The notes: a model not told the origin generated them from the sequence alone. 64,000 nucleotides of DNA from Bradyrhizobium diazoefficiens (GCF_016616425.1 NZ_CP067101.1:7002501-7066500), one strand, 5' to 3'. Shown: positions 39,476 to 48,528, counted from the first letter of the stretch. Translations and numbers: made by a program.

Positions 39476-40369
39476 GTGAAAGCGATCCGCTACATCTACT
39501 GCGTCGCGATCGATGCGTTCTACACGTTTCTGGCCGACGACGGCTGGGCGATCGCAAGCCACATCGCGCTGTCGACGCTGATGGCGCTATTCCCGTTCCT
39601 GATCGTGCTGACCTCGCTCGCCGGCTTCTTCGGCTCCAAGGAACTTGCCGACCAGGCCGCCAGCCTGATGCTGCAGATCTGGCCCAAGCAGGTCGCCGAT
39701 TCGATCTCGGGCGAGGTCCACGACGTGCTGACCACGACCCGCACCGGCGTGCTGACCATCGGCGCCGCGCTGTCGGTCTATTTCGCCTCCAACGGCGTCG
39801 AGGCACTGCGGGTGGCGCTCAACCGCGCCTACGCGGTGGTGGAGATGCGGCGCTGGTACTGGCTGCGGTTGGAATCAATTGCCTACACGCTGATTGCAGC
39901 TTTCACCGCGCTCGCCATGGCGTTCCTGATCGTGCTCGGTCCGCTCCTGATCGAAGCGGCGCGACGCCATATTCCGCTGTTCGTCGAATCCAACGAAAGC
40001 ATCCTCACCTGGCTGCGCTACGGCATCACCATCGCTGCGCTGGTGGTGGCGCTGATCATCCTGCATGCCTGGCTGCCGGCGGGACGGCGCGGCTTCCTCC
40101 AGATCCTGCCCGGCATCGTCTTCACCATCGTGGCGTCGCTGATCTCCGGAATCGTGTTCGGGCAATACCTGGCGCGCTTCGCCAACAACTACGTGACCAT
40201 GTATGCGGGGCTCGCCTCGGTGATCATCGCGCTGGTGTTCCTGTACTTCATCGCCGCGATCTTCGTTTATGGCGGCGAGCTCAACGCCGCGATCATCAAG
40301 TCGCGGCTTCCTCACGGCGTGTCGCTTCAAGCAGCGCAGTCGCTAACGCCCGCGGAGACACAGGCTTGA
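39476..40369 (+). CDS. YihY/BrkB family integral membrane protein
   Basis: 297 aa with about six hydrophobic segments (near residues 37-57, 95-115, 140-165, 185-205, 215-238 and 250-272). It has the family blocks DDGWAIASHIALSTLMALFP, ALRVALNRAY and VYGGELNAAI. YihY proteins were once called RNase BN, but that assignment was withdrawn, and their function is unclear. A GTG start at 39476 is inferred from where the family sequence begins; the ribosome site is weak. Its 3' end overlaps the convergent histidine-kinase gene by 74 bases. Confidence 0.85.
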   Translation: MKAIRYIYCVAIDAFYTFLADDGWAIASHIALSTLMALFPFLIVLTSLAGFFGSKELADQAASLMLQIWPKQVADSISGEVHDVLTTTRTGVLTIGAALSVYFASNGVEALRVALNRAYAVVEMRRWYWLRLESIAYTLIAAFTALAMAFLIVLGPLLIEAARRHIPLFVESNESILTWLRYGITIAALVVALIILHAWLPAGRRGFLQILPGIVFTIVASLISGIVFGQYLARFANNYVTMYAGLASVIIALVFLYFIAAIFVYGGELNAAIIKSRLPHGVSLQAAQSLTPAETQA

Positions 40370-41558
40370 GCAGGAAGGCGTTGGCGCCGGCCTCGCGCGA
40401 GGCCGCCTCGTCCTCGCCGCGGCCTGACACCCCGATGATCGGGATTTGAGCGAACGGCGCCTCCATGGTGCGGATCCGCCGGATGGCCTCGACGCCGTCG
40501 ATGCCCGGCAGCACCATGTCCATCAGCACCGCGTCGAACGCGCCTTGCGCCAGCCGGCTGACGGCATCCTCGCCGCGCCCGATGAACTCGGCATGATGGC
40601 CGAGCTCGGTCAAAATGGTGTTGAGCACGACGCGACCGAACGGATTGTCCTCGACGCTGAGGACGCGCAGCGCCGCGACCGCATCCATTTCGGCTTTGCC
40701 CTTCGTCTTGCGGGATTTGCCCGATTCCGTGGCGTCCAACGATACCGTCAGGGTGAAGGTGGCACCGCCGCCGGGGCGCGGTGCAACGGTGATGTCGCCG
40801 CCCATCGCCCGCGCCAATTGCTTGACCGAAGACAGGCCCAAGCCGGCGCCGCCGAAGCGCGAGGCAATGGTGACGTTGGCCTGGGTGAACGGGCGGAACA
40901 ACCGCTTGATCTCGGCCATGGTCAGGCCGATGCCGCTGTCGGACACCGCGAAAGCAACGCCGATCCTGCCTTTTCCGTTCGCCGTGCCCTTTGAGGCACG
41001 CAAGGGCGCCACTGCGAGCGCGACGCCGCCCTGCTCCGTGAACTTCACGGCATTGTCGATCAGGTTCTCGAGCGCGGCGCGCAAGCGGACGGGATCGCCG
41101 ACCACAAGGCCGGGGAGCTTTTCGGATATCTCGATTTGGGCCTGGAGACCCTTGGCCGCGGCGCGTCCCGCCAGCGAATCGCCGGCGTTGCGAGCGAGCG
41201 TCCGCAGATCGAACAGGTCCTGCCGCAGCATACTTCCGCTTGTCCCGGCTCCCCTGCCGGTTCTGGCGGCATCCACGAACAACGTGGCAAGGCTCGCCAG
41301 ATGCTCGGCACCGGCCTTGATGGTGTCGGCCCAGCGCCGTTCCCGCTCGCCGAGATCGGAGGTCGCGAGCAGGTCGCTGATCGCCAGAATGCCGGTCAGG
41401 GGGGTGCGGACCTCATGGGCAAAGGCAGCGAGCGCTGCCTGGACCACGTCCGGCGCGACCGTCCTGGTGCTGCGCTTGCGCACCTGTCCGGCCGCCCGCT
41501 TCCGGGGCGGTCGCCTGGACGTCGACGTGGTGCGCGCTGGGCGCTTCTTTGCCGCCAT
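40296..41558 (-). CDS. Soluble hybrid histidine kinase / response regulator
   Basis: 420 aa. A basic Arg/Lys-rich N-terminus (about 1-35) is followed by HisKA with His48 in FAHEVRTPLTG, an HATPase domain (DNAVKF N-box, DSGIGL G1, FGGAGLGLS G2) and a C-terminal receiver with the phospho-acceptor Asp near 347 (LMDMVLPGIDG) and Lys in LLKPVS. There is no membrane helix and no sensory domain, so the input must come from a partner or cytoplasmic signal. No cognate regulator lies nearby. The highly basic tail is unusual and could bind nucleic acid or membrane. Confidence 0.88.
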   Translation of the reverse strand: MAAKKRPARTTSTSRRPPRKRAAGQVRKRSTRTVAPDVVQAALAAFAHEVRTPLTGILAISDLLATSDLGERERRWADTIKAGAEHLASLATLFVDAARTGRGAGTSGSMLRQDLFDLRTLARNAGDSLAGRAAAKGLQAQIEISEKLPGLVVGDPVRLRAALENLIDNAVKFTEQGGVALAVAPLRASKGTANGKGRIGVAFAVSDSGIGLTMAEIKRLFRPFTQANVTIASRFGGAGLGLSSVKQLARAMGGDITVAPRPGGGATFTLTVSLDATESGKSRKTKGKAEMDAVAALRVLSVEDNPFGRVVLNTILTELGHHAEFIGRGEDAVSRLAQGAFDAVLMDMVLPGIDGVEAIRRIRTMEAPFAQIPIIGVSGRGEDEAASREAGANAFLLKPVSPRALATALLEATRREEAAT

Positions 41559-41664
41559 GAATCCCCTTCGAAGTATCCCCTTCGAACCCCCGGGCTGGTT
41601 GCCGAGCATGGCATGGCGAAACACCCGAAGTCACGGGTGGCGTTTCGCTAACCCCCAGAGAAAC

Positions 41665-42534
41665 TTAATCTAATCCCACCAGCCGACGGATGCCGGCAGG
41701 CGTGATGCCGGCCGCACGCAAGGCGCGCAGTCCGGTGGAGCGGCTCGATTTCGACAGCTTCCGCCCGTCGCCGTCGCAAATCAGCCGGTGATGGCGGTAG
41801 ACGGGTTCGGGCAGGCCGAGCAGGACATGAAGCAGGCGATGGACGGCGGTCGCGTGAAACAGGTCCTGACCACGCACGATCTCGCTGACGCCCTGCAGCG
41901 CGTCGTCGACGACAACGGACAGATGGTAGCTGGTCGGCGTCTCCTTGCGGGCCAGGATCACGTCGCCCCACGCCTCGGGCCGTGCGGGGACGATGCCGCG
42001 TTCGCCATCGGGCCCCTCGCCCAGCTCATTCCAGGTCAAGCCAGCAACGCGCCGGCAGGCGGCCGCCATGTCGAGCCGCAACGCGTAAGGCGTGCCCGAT
42101 GCGATGAGCCGATCGCGCTCGGGAGCTGAGAGCGATTTCGCGGTGCCGGGATAGAGCGGCGCACCGTCGGGATCACGCGGCCAAGGGCCATCCGCCTCAC
42201 GTATGGCAACGAGCTTTGCGATCTCGGCACGGCTTTCGAACGCGGGATAGACGAGACCGAGCGCCGACAGACTTTCCAGCGCGGCGCGATAATCGGCGAG
42301 ATGCTCCGACTGCCGCCGCACCGGCACCTCCCAGACAATCTCCAGCCAGGCGAGATCCTCAAAGATCGCCGCCTCGAATTCCGGCCGGCAGCGCGCAGAG
42401 TCGATGTCCTCGATGCGCAGCAGCAATCGGCCGCCGGTCTCACGCGCGCGGTTGGAATTCAGCAGCGCCGAATAGGCGTGGCCGAGATGGAGGTGGCCGT
42501 TCGGGCTGGGGGCAAAACGGAAAACGGGTGGCAT
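41665..42534 (-). CDS. gluQRS: Glutamyl-Q tRNA(Asp) synthetase
   Basis: 289 aa, a short GluRS-like enzyme. FRFAPSPNGHLHLGHAYSAL contains the HIGH-type motif, RIEDID follows, and the KMSKS-type motif is GRKLSKS near the C-terminus. It lacks the anticodon-binding domain of full GluRS, as expected for GluQ-RS, which attaches glutamate to queuosine in tRNA-Asp. The zinc-binding cysteines of the E. coli enzyme are largely absent. The ATG at 42534 is the family start. Confidence 0.92.
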   Translation of the reverse strand: MPPVFRFAPSPNGHLHLGHAYSALLNSNRARETGGRLLLRIEDIDSARCRPEFEAAIFEDLAWLEIVWEVPVRRQSEHLADYRAALESLSALGLVYPAFESRAEIAKLVAIREADGPWPRDPDGAPLYPGTAKSLSAPERDRLIASGTPYALRLDMAAACRRVAGLTWNELGEGPDGERGIVPARPEAWGDVILARKETPTSYHLSVVVDDALQGVSEIVRGQDLFHATAVHRLLHVLLGLPEPVYRHHRLICDGDGRKLSKSSRSTGLRALRAAGITPAGIRRLVGLD

Positions 42535-42551
42535 CGATTCTCGCAAGACTT

Positions 42552-42637
42552 GTCATTGCCGGGCTTGACCCGGCAATCCATCGTCCAAGACTCTGTTACG
42601 ATAGGAGATGAATGCGCCGGTCAAGCCCGCGCATGAC
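42552..42637. repeat. GTCATTGCCGGGCTTGACC-type palindrome
   Basis: GTCATTGCCGGGCTTGACCCGG at the left is mirrored by CCGGTCAAGCCCGCGCATGAC at the right, with mismatches. It fills the gap between the divergent gluQRS and glycosylase genes and is a dispersed-repeat type often seen in Bradyrhizobium. Confidence 0.65.
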
Positions 42638-42651
42638 GAGTCCGGAACACC

Positions 42652-43392
42652 ATGACCATTCACCTCGAAACCCAGTCCGACCTCGAAGAGGCCGTCCATG
42701 CGCTGGTCAAGCGCGATCCGCGCCTCAAGCCCGTGCTTGAAATCGCCGGCATGCCGGCGCTGCGGCGGCGCGAGCCGGGTTTCGCGGGGCTCGCGCACAT
42801 CGTTTGCGGACAGCAACTCTCCACAGCCAGCGCCGCGGCGATCTGGGGACGGCTGTCGGCGGCCTTCGATCCGTTCGATCATGAGGCGCTGGGCCGCGCC
42901 CGCACCGACCGGCTGGGACGGCTCGGGCTCTCGGCCGCCAAGATCAAGACGCTGAAGCATCTGGCACGCGAGATCACCGCGGAGCGGCTCAACCTCGACG
43001 TGCTCGCGGAGGAAGATGCCGACGCCGCGCATCACACCCTGATCGCGCTGCCCGGCATCGGCCCCTGGACCGCGGACGTCTATCTGCTGTTTTGTCTCGG
43101 CCATGGCGACGCCTGGCCGGCCGGCGACCTCGCCGTGCAGGAGGGCATCAAGATCGGCCTCGGCCTTCAGGCGCGCCCGACCGAGAAGCAGATGGCGCCG
43201 CTCGCCGAACCCTGGCGCCCCCTGCGCGGCGCTGCTGCGCATTTGTGGTGGAGCTATTATCGCGCGGTCAAGAAGCGGGAGGGCGTCACCGCGGGCGAGG
43301 CAAACGCCGTTTCAAACAATGTTGCTGTTGCAAAGCCCTCACGGGTGAAAGAGAAGATGCCGGCACGGAAAAAGCCGGGACCTTCACCATGA
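42652..43392 (+). CDS. DNA-3-methyladenine glycosylase II (AlkA/HhH-GPD family)
   Basis: 246 aa. The HhH-GPD fold has the helix-hairpin-helix LPGIGPWTADVYLLF (about residues 127-141) and the catalytic Asp in PAGDLAVQEG. GQQLSTASAAAIWGRL is the substrate-pocket helix. It removes alkylated bases from DNA to start base excision repair. The last 30 residues are basic and non-conserved. The stop overlaps the start of the DUF2855 gene (ATGA). Confidence 0.92.
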   Translation: MTIHLETQSDLEEAVHALVKRDPRLKPVLEIAGMPALRRREPGFAGLAHIVCGQQLSTASAAAIWGRLSAAFDPFDHEALGRARTDRLGRLGLSAAKIKTLKHLAREITAERLNLDVLAEEDADAAHHTLIALPGIGPWTADVYLLFCLGHGDAWPAGDLAVQEGIKIGLGLQARPTEKQMAPLAEPWRPLRGAAAHLWWSYYRAVKKREGVTAGEANAVSNNVAVAKPSRVKEKMPARKKPGPSP

Positions 43393-44474
43393 CATCGACC
43401 GACTTCATCGTCGCGCGCAACGATCTCGAAGAGTGCAAGCTGATCGAGACCGCGATTCCGGATAGAGCCACACTGCCGCCGGATGCGCTGCTGGTAGAGG
43501 TCGAGCGCTTCGCATTTACCGCCAACAACATCACCTATGCCGTGATGGGCGACGAGCTGAAATACTGGCAGATCTTTCCGGCGCCGCAGGGCTTTGGCAA
43601 CATTCCGGTGTGGGGATTTGGCGAGGTGATCGCCTCGAAGCATCCTGCCGTTGCCGTCGGCGAGCGGTTGTTCGGCTATTTCCCGATGGCGACGCATCTC
43701 GTCATCGAGGCCGCGGACGTCAGCAAGCGTGCGCTTCGCGATGGTGCCGAGCATCGCGGGCAAGTCTCGCCAGTCTACAATCTCTACTCCCGCGTCACCG
43801 GCGATCCCGCCTTTGCCGGGCATCACGGTGACCTTCAGGCGCTGCTGCGGCCATTGTTCATGCTGTCGTTTCTGGTCGACGACTTCCTCGCCGAGAACGA
43901 CGACTTCGGCGCGCGGACTGTGCTGCTCTCCAGCGCTTCCAGCAAGACCGCGTTCGGGCTTGCTCATCTGCTGCACAGCCGCGGCCGCAAAGTGATCGGG
44001 CTGACCTCGGCGGGCCATGCCGGCTTCGTCGGCTCGCTGCCCTGCTATGACGAGGTCGTCACTTATGACCGCATCAGCGCGCTGCCGACGGACGCGCCGG
44101 TTGCTTTCGTCGACATGGCCGGCAGCAGCGCATTGCGAGCCGAGTTGCATGACCATTTTCGCGACCAGATGAAGTGCTCCGTGCGCGTCGGATTGACGCA
44201 TCGGGCGACCGACGCCGACGAAGGCACGCTGCCCGGCGCAAAGCCGCGCTGGTTCTTCGCGCCCGACCATATCCGCAAGCGCGCCAAGGATTGGGGTCCC
44301 GGCGGCATCGAGCAGCGTTTTGGCGCGGCATGGTCGGGTTTTGCGCCGCTGCTGGAGAGATGCCTCACCGTGGTCGAAAGCCGCGGACCGGAGGCAGTGC
44401 GACGGATTTATCTCGACACGCTGAAGGGCCGCATTCCGCCTGAGCAGGGGCACATGCTCTCGCTGCTCGGGTAA
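43389..44474 (+). CDS. DUF2855 family protein
   Basis: 361 aa. The sequence resembles a medium-chain dehydrogenase fold without its usual zinc residues: an N-terminal GroES-like region (ALLVEVERFAFTANNITYAV, GDELKYWQIF) and a nucleotide-binding region (VLLSSASSKTAFGLAHLL, KVIGLTSAGHAGFV, VAFVDMAGSSALR). It matches DUF2855, for which no activity is established. Translational coupling to the DNA glycosylase gene suggests co-expression, not a known joint function. Confidence 0.83.
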   Translation: MTSTDFIVARNDLEECKLIETAIPDRATLPPDALLVEVERFAFTANNITYAVMGDELKYWQIFPAPQGFGNIPVWGFGEVIASKHPAVAVGERLFGYFPMATHLVIEAADVSKRALRDGAEHRGQVSPVYNLYSRVTGDPAFAGHHGDLQALLRPLFMLSFLVDDFLAENDDFGARTVLLSSASSKTAFGLAHLLHSRGRKVIGLTSAGHAGFVGSLPCYDEVVTYDRISALPTDAPVAFVDMAGSSALRAELHDHFRDQMKCSVRVGLTHRATDADEGTLPGAKPRWFFAPDHIRKRAKDWGPGGIEQRFGAAWSGFAPLLERCLTVVESRGPEAVRRIYLDTLKGRIPPEQGHMLSLLG

Positions 44475-44539
44475 AGCGCTTTCGAGGGCCGTCGAACCGA
44501 TATACCGTCGATCTCATAGGTAACGCCGCGAAGACGGCC

Positions 44540-46315
44540 ATGAGGTCGCGCATGCTGGACAGGACGAAGGATATTTCCGTCTCCGCGCAAGCCTGGCTCG
44601 ATGCGTTCGAGCGCTTGCTGCACAAGCCCGATCCCGCCACGCTGGACCGCCTTTTCCTCACCGACAGCTTTTGGCGCGACGTGCTGGCGCTGAGCTGGAA
44701 CCTGCAAACGATCGCCGGCCGCGAGACGATTGCGCAAGCGCTGGTCGCGCTCGCGCCCAAGGCGTCGCCGACCAATTTCAAGATCGCGCAGAACCGCGCG
44801 CCACCGCGCTGGGTGACGCGCGCCGGCACCAACACCATCGAAGCGATCTTCAATTTCGAAACCGCAATCGGGCGCGGCAGCGGCATCGTCCGGCTCATTC
44901 CGGATAGCGCTGATGGCGACCGCCTGAAAGCGTGGACGCTGCTCACCGCGCTCGACGAGCTCAGGGGATTCGAAGAGCAGCTCGGCAAATTGCGGCCGCG
45001 CGGCCAGGCCTATTCGCGCGATTTCCGCGGGCCGAACTGGCTCGATTTGCGCAATGCCTCGCGCCACTATGCCGATCGCGATCCAGCCGTGCTGGTGGTC
45101 GGCGGCGGCCAGGCCGGGCTCGCGATCGCGGCGCGCCTCAAGCAGTTGCAGGTCGACACCCTGATCGTCGATCGCGAGAGCCGGATCGGCGACAACTGGC
45201 GCAAGCGCTATCACGCGCTGACGCTGCACAACCAGGTGCAGGTCAATCACCTTCCCTACATGCCGTTTCCGCCGAGTTGGCCGGTCTATATCCCGAAGGA
45301 CAAGCTCGCCAACTGGTTCGAAGCCTATGTCGACGCCATGGAGCTGAACTTCTGGACCGGCACCGAGTTCGAGGGCGGCGCCTATGACGAGGCGAAGGAA
45401 CGCTGGACGGTGACGCTGCGCCGCGACGACGGCAGCAAGCGGACCATGCATCCGCGCCACGTGGTGATGGCGACCGGCGCGAGCGGCATCGCCAACATGC
45501 CCGACATTCCGACCCTGAGCAGTTTCAAGGGCACGCTGCTGCATTCCAGCCGCTACGAGGACGGCGAGACCTGGACGGGCAAGCGCGCGATCGTCATCGG
45601 CACCGGCAACAGCGGCCACGACATCGCGCAGGATCTTTATTCCAGCGGCGCCGATGTAACGCTGGTGCAGCGCGCTGCCACGCTTGTCACCAATATCGAG
45701 CCGTCGGCGCAGCTGGCGTACGCAACCTACAATGAAGGCACGCTCGAGGACAACGATCTGATCGCAACCTCGATGCCGACGCCGCTGGCGAAGAAAACCC
45801 ATGTCATGCTGACCGAGCAGTCGAAGGAGCTCGACAAGGAGCTGCTCGATGGCCTCCGCCGCGTCGGCTTCAAGCTCGATTTCGGCGAAGGCGGCACCGG
45901 CTGGCAGTTCAAATACCTCACCCGCGGCGGCGGCTATTATTTCAACGTCGGTTGCTCCAACCTCATCGTCGAGGGCGCGATCAAGCTCAAGCAGTTCTCC
46001 GACATCGAGGGTTTCGTCACAGACGGCGCGCGGATGAAGGACGGGTCGACCATTCCGGCCGATCTCATCGTGCTGTCGACGGGTTACAAGCCGCAAGACT
46101 ATCTCGTGCGAAAACTGTTCGGCGACGGCATCGCCGACCGCGTCGGCCCGGTGTGGGGCTTTGGCGACGGCTTCGAGCTGCGCAACATGTATGCGCGCAC
46201 CAGGCAGCCCGGTCTCTGGTTCATCGCCGGCAGCCTCGCGCAATGCCGAATCAACTCGAAATATCTCGCGCTTCAGATCAAGGCGATCGAGGAAGGGATT
46301 TTGGGTCCGACGTAA
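44540..46315 (+). CDS. Flavin-dependent monooxygenase with N-terminal NTF2-like domain
   Basis: 591 aa. Residues about 12-155 resemble an NTF2/SnoaL-like domain (FERLLHKPDPATLDRLF then SFWRDVLALSWNLQTIAGR). The rest is a class B flavin monooxygenase: FAD motif VLVVGGGQAGLAIA (about 187-200), the fingerprint FKGTLLHSSRY (about 329-339) and NADPH motif AIVIGTGNSGHDIA (about 350-363). It should oxygenate an organic substrate with NADPH and O2. The ATG at 44540 or 44552 could be the start. The next gene, a propeller protein, begins 41 bases downstream and may act in the same pathway. Confidence 0.88.
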   Translation: MRSRMLDRTKDISVSAQAWLDAFERLLHKPDPATLDRLFLTDSFWRDVLALSWNLQTIAGRETIAQALVALAPKASPTNFKIAQNRAPPRWVTRAGTNTIEAIFNFETAIGRGSGIVRLIPDSADGDRLKAWTLLTALDELRGFEEQLGKLRPRGQAYSRDFRGPNWLDLRNASRHYADRDPAVLVVGGGQAGLAIAARLKQLQVDTLIVDRESRIGDNWRKRYHALTLHNQVQVNHLPYMPFPPSWPVYIPKDKLANWFEAYVDAMELNFWTGTEFEGGAYDEAKERWTVTLRRDDGSKRTMHPRHVVMATGASGIANMPDIPTLSSFKGTLLHSSRYEDGETWTGKRAIVIGTGNSGHDIAQDLYSSGADVTLVQRAATLVTNIEPSAQLAYATYNEGTLEDNDLIATSMPTPLAKKTHVMLTEQSKELDKELLDGLRRVGFKLDFGEGGTGWQFKYLTRGGGYYFNVGCSNLIVEGAIKLKQFSDIEGFVTDGARMKDGSTIPADLIVLSTGYKPQDYLVRKLFGDGIADRVGPVWGFGDGFELRNMYARTRQPGLWFIAGSLAQCRINSKYLALQIKAIEEGILGPT

Positions 46316-46356
46316 GCGACTTCGTCGCGCCCTGGAACGACACGAGGAAACATCCC

Positions 46357-47334
46357 ATGCCAGCCATTCTCGGCACCGGCGAGCACCGCTACCGCGTCGT
46401 CGACAATTTCGCGAAGCTGCCGGACGGCTGGCAGCTCACCGATGTCGCCTCCGTCGCGGTCGACAGCAAGGACCGTGTCTACGTCTTCAACCGCGGCGCC
46501 CATCCGATGGTGGTGCTCGACCGCGACGGCAATTTCCTGCGCAGTTTTGGCGAAGGCCTGTTCTCGCGCGCGCACGGCCTGCACATCGACGCCGACGACA
46601 ATCTCTATTGCACCGATGACGGCGACCACACCGTGCGCAAATGCACCACCGACGGCAGGGTGCTGCTGACGATCGGCATTCCCGCAAAGCCGACGCCGTT
46701 CATGAGCGGCGATCCCTTCCACCGCTGCACCCACACCGCACTGTCGCCCAACGGCGAGATCTACGTCTCCGACGGCTATGGCAATGCTCGCGTGCACAAG
46801 TTCACGCCCGACGGCAAGCCGATCAAGAGCTGGGGCGAACCGGGCACCGATCCCGGCCAGTTCAACATCGTGCACAATATCGCCACCGATGCCGACGGCT
46901 GGGTCTATGTCGCCGACCGCGAGAACCATCGCGTGCAGGTGTTCGACGGCGAAGGCAGGTACGAGACGCAGTGGAACAATCTGCACCGGCCCTGCGCGCT
47001 ATGCTGCTGCGGCGGGGCCAAGACCCCGACCTTCGTGATCGGCGAGCTCGGTCCCGGCATGGCCGTCAACCGCAAGGTGCCCAATCTCGGCCCGCGGCTG
47101 TCGATCGTGGACGCCCAGGGCAAGCGCATCGCGCGGCTCGGCGGCGAGGAGGGCCCGGGTGTTGCCAGCGGTAAATTCCTGGCGCCCCACGGCATCGCGC
47201 TGGATTCGAAAGGCGACATCTATGTCGGCGAGGTTGGCGTCACCGACTGGAAGACCAGCTTTCCCGACGAGGAGATGCCAGCCGCGGTGCGCGGCACGCG
47301 TTGTTTGCAGAAGCTGGAGCGGGTACGGGAGTAG
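46357..47334 (+). CDS. NHL-repeat beta-propeller, peptidylglycine-lyase-like
   Basis: 325 aa without a signal peptide. NHL-type repeats are DVASVAVDSKDRVYVFNRG, GLHIDADDNLYCTDDGDHTVRK, GEIYVSDGYGNARVHKF and GWVYVADRENHRVQVFD, a pattern close to the lyase half of peptidylglycine alpha-amidating enzymes and related lactonase-like propellers. A CCALCCC-like cysteine cluster (CALCCCGG) sits near residue 215. It lies 41 bases after the monooxygenase gene, with CGAGGAAA as ribosome site. Confidence 0.8.
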   Translation: MPAILGTGEHRYRVVDNFAKLPDGWQLTDVASVAVDSKDRVYVFNRGAHPMVVLDRDGNFLRSFGEGLFSRAHGLHIDADDNLYCTDDGDHTVRKCTTDGRVLLTIGIPAKPTPFMSGDPFHRCTHTALSPNGEIYVSDGYGNARVHKFTPDGKPIKSWGEPGTDPGQFNIVHNIATDADGWVYVADRENHRVQVFDGEGRYETQWNNLHRPCALCCCGGAKTPTFVIGELGPGMAVNRKVPNLGPRLSIVDAQGKRIARLGGEEGPGVASGKFLAPHGIALDSKGDIYVGEVGVTDWKTSFPDEEMPAAVRGTRCLQKLERVRE

Positions 47335-47486
47335 CTGCCATGGCAAGCACGACGCGCAGGGGCGACGGTTCCGCGCCAGTCAGATTGTCTCTGGGAATCG
47401 CGGCGTTTTGAGCGTTTTGCCACCCCGCCGCCGCATTGCTTGCGTCTGAATAAGTCGCTCAACGGGCTTCACAATCCCGTCACGCT

Positions 47487-47520
47487 GCATGTAGTATGTC
47501 AGTACATGCTGCTTCGCAGC
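47487..47520 (+). promoter_or_regulatory. Stem-loop pair ahead of the HNH gene
   Basis: GCATGTA (47487-47493) pairs with TACATGC (47503-47509) around a 9-base loop. The overlapping GCTGCTTCGCAGC (47508-47520) forms a second tight hairpin. The two are mutually exclusive at two bases and sit 25 bases before the start, overlapping the leader. They may be an operator or an mRNA control element; the role is inferred. Confidence 0.4.
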
Positions 47521-47545
47521 GTATATTGGAGGCCGGGAGCGTTAC

Positions 47546-48103
47546 TTGAACGCACATGTCTCGCAAGGCAGTTGGCCGGTGTTGGTGCTGAATGCGGACT
47601 TCCGGCCGCTGAGTTACTACCCGCTGTCTCTCTGGTCGTGGCAGGACGCGATCAAGGCGGTGTTCCTCGATCGCGTCAACATCGTCGCCCATTACGATCA
47701 GGCGGTCCACAGTCCCACGCTGCAAATGCAGCTGCCGAGCGTCGTCTCGCTCAAATCCTTCGTCAAGCCGACCACCCATCCGGCCTTCACCCGATTCAAC
47801 GTCTTCCTGCGCGATCGTTTCGCCTGCCAATATTGCGGCTCGCCCGAAGACCTCACCTTCGATCACATCATCCCGCGCAGCAAGGGCGGCCAGACCACCT
47901 GGGAGAACGTGGTCGCGGCGTGCTCGCCCTGTAATTTGCGCAAGGGCAATCTCACCCCGGCGCAGGCCAGGATGTTTCCGCGCCAGAGCGCGTTCGCGCC
48001 GACCGTGCACCAGCTCCACCGCAATGGCCGCCTGTTTCCGCCGAATTATCTGCACGATAGCTGGCTGGACTATCTGTACTGGGATACGGAGCTGGATCCG
48101 TAG
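47546..48103 (+). CDS. HNH endonuclease
   Basis: 185 aa. The HNH core in the middle is FACQYCGSPEDLTFDHIIPRS (first Cys pair, catalytic His in DH), then GGQTTWENVVAACSPCN (Asn and the second Cys pair), giving a zinc-stabilised beta-beta-alpha-metal nuclease. The N-terminal region (NADFRPLSYYPLSLWSWQDA) is strongly conserved in this proteobacterial chromosomal family, whose role is unknown. The start is TTG at 47546, supported by GGGAG upstream and by where the family sequence begins. Confidence 0.88.
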   Translation: MNAHVSQGSWPVLVLNADFRPLSYYPLSLWSWQDAIKAVFLDRVNIVAHYDQAVHSPTLQMQLPSVVSLKSFVKPTTHPAFTRFNVFLRDRFACQYCGSPEDLTFDHIIPRSKGGQTTWENVVAACSPCNLRKGNLTPAQARMFPRQSAFAPTVHQLHRNGRLFPPNYLHDSWLDYLYWDTELDP

Positions 48104-48117
48104 GGCGACCGTGCGGG

Positions 48118-48355
48118 CGGCTTGCCCCCGCTGCAAACCCAGTGTCACGCCGCCGAGCGTGACCGCCATCGCCGTCCACTCGCGATAGCCCAGCGGCGGC
48201 ATGGTGTCGGCGAGCAGAGCGCCCTCGCTCACCGTCACATATCTCATAGCGACCGTGCCGAGGCCCATCCAGGCAAAGACGTTGGTGAAGGTCGCAAATA
48301 CCGGCCGCGGGATCGCCTCGCGTCGATCGGTCCTGTCGCGTCGTGCCGGACCCAT
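48118..48355 (-). pseudogene. Remnant of an EamA/DMT-family transporter
   Basis: The minus strand encodes about 79 residues that read like the C-terminal part of an EamA permease: VFATFTNVFAWMGLGTVAM, SEGALLADTMP and then WTAMAVTLGGVTLGL. The usual helix between the last two blocks is missing, and the frame then runs antisense into the HNH gene. No other part of the transporter is nearby. It is therefore a deleted remnant. The rest of the gap to 48528 shows only the dodecin leader. Confidence 0.6.
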
Positions 48356-48528
48356 GAATAGCGCTTAGCAGGCAAGCGTGACGAGCTCCACCTCGGCTGG
48401 CGCATGCGGGCCATCACGGCACTGGGAACCCGAAGCGCCCATGCCCGTTCAGAGTCAACGCCATGCACGCTCGCGTGCACGTTCCGCCAAGCGCGTTCGT
48501 CGGCCGCAAACGAAACAGGGGAAGACCC

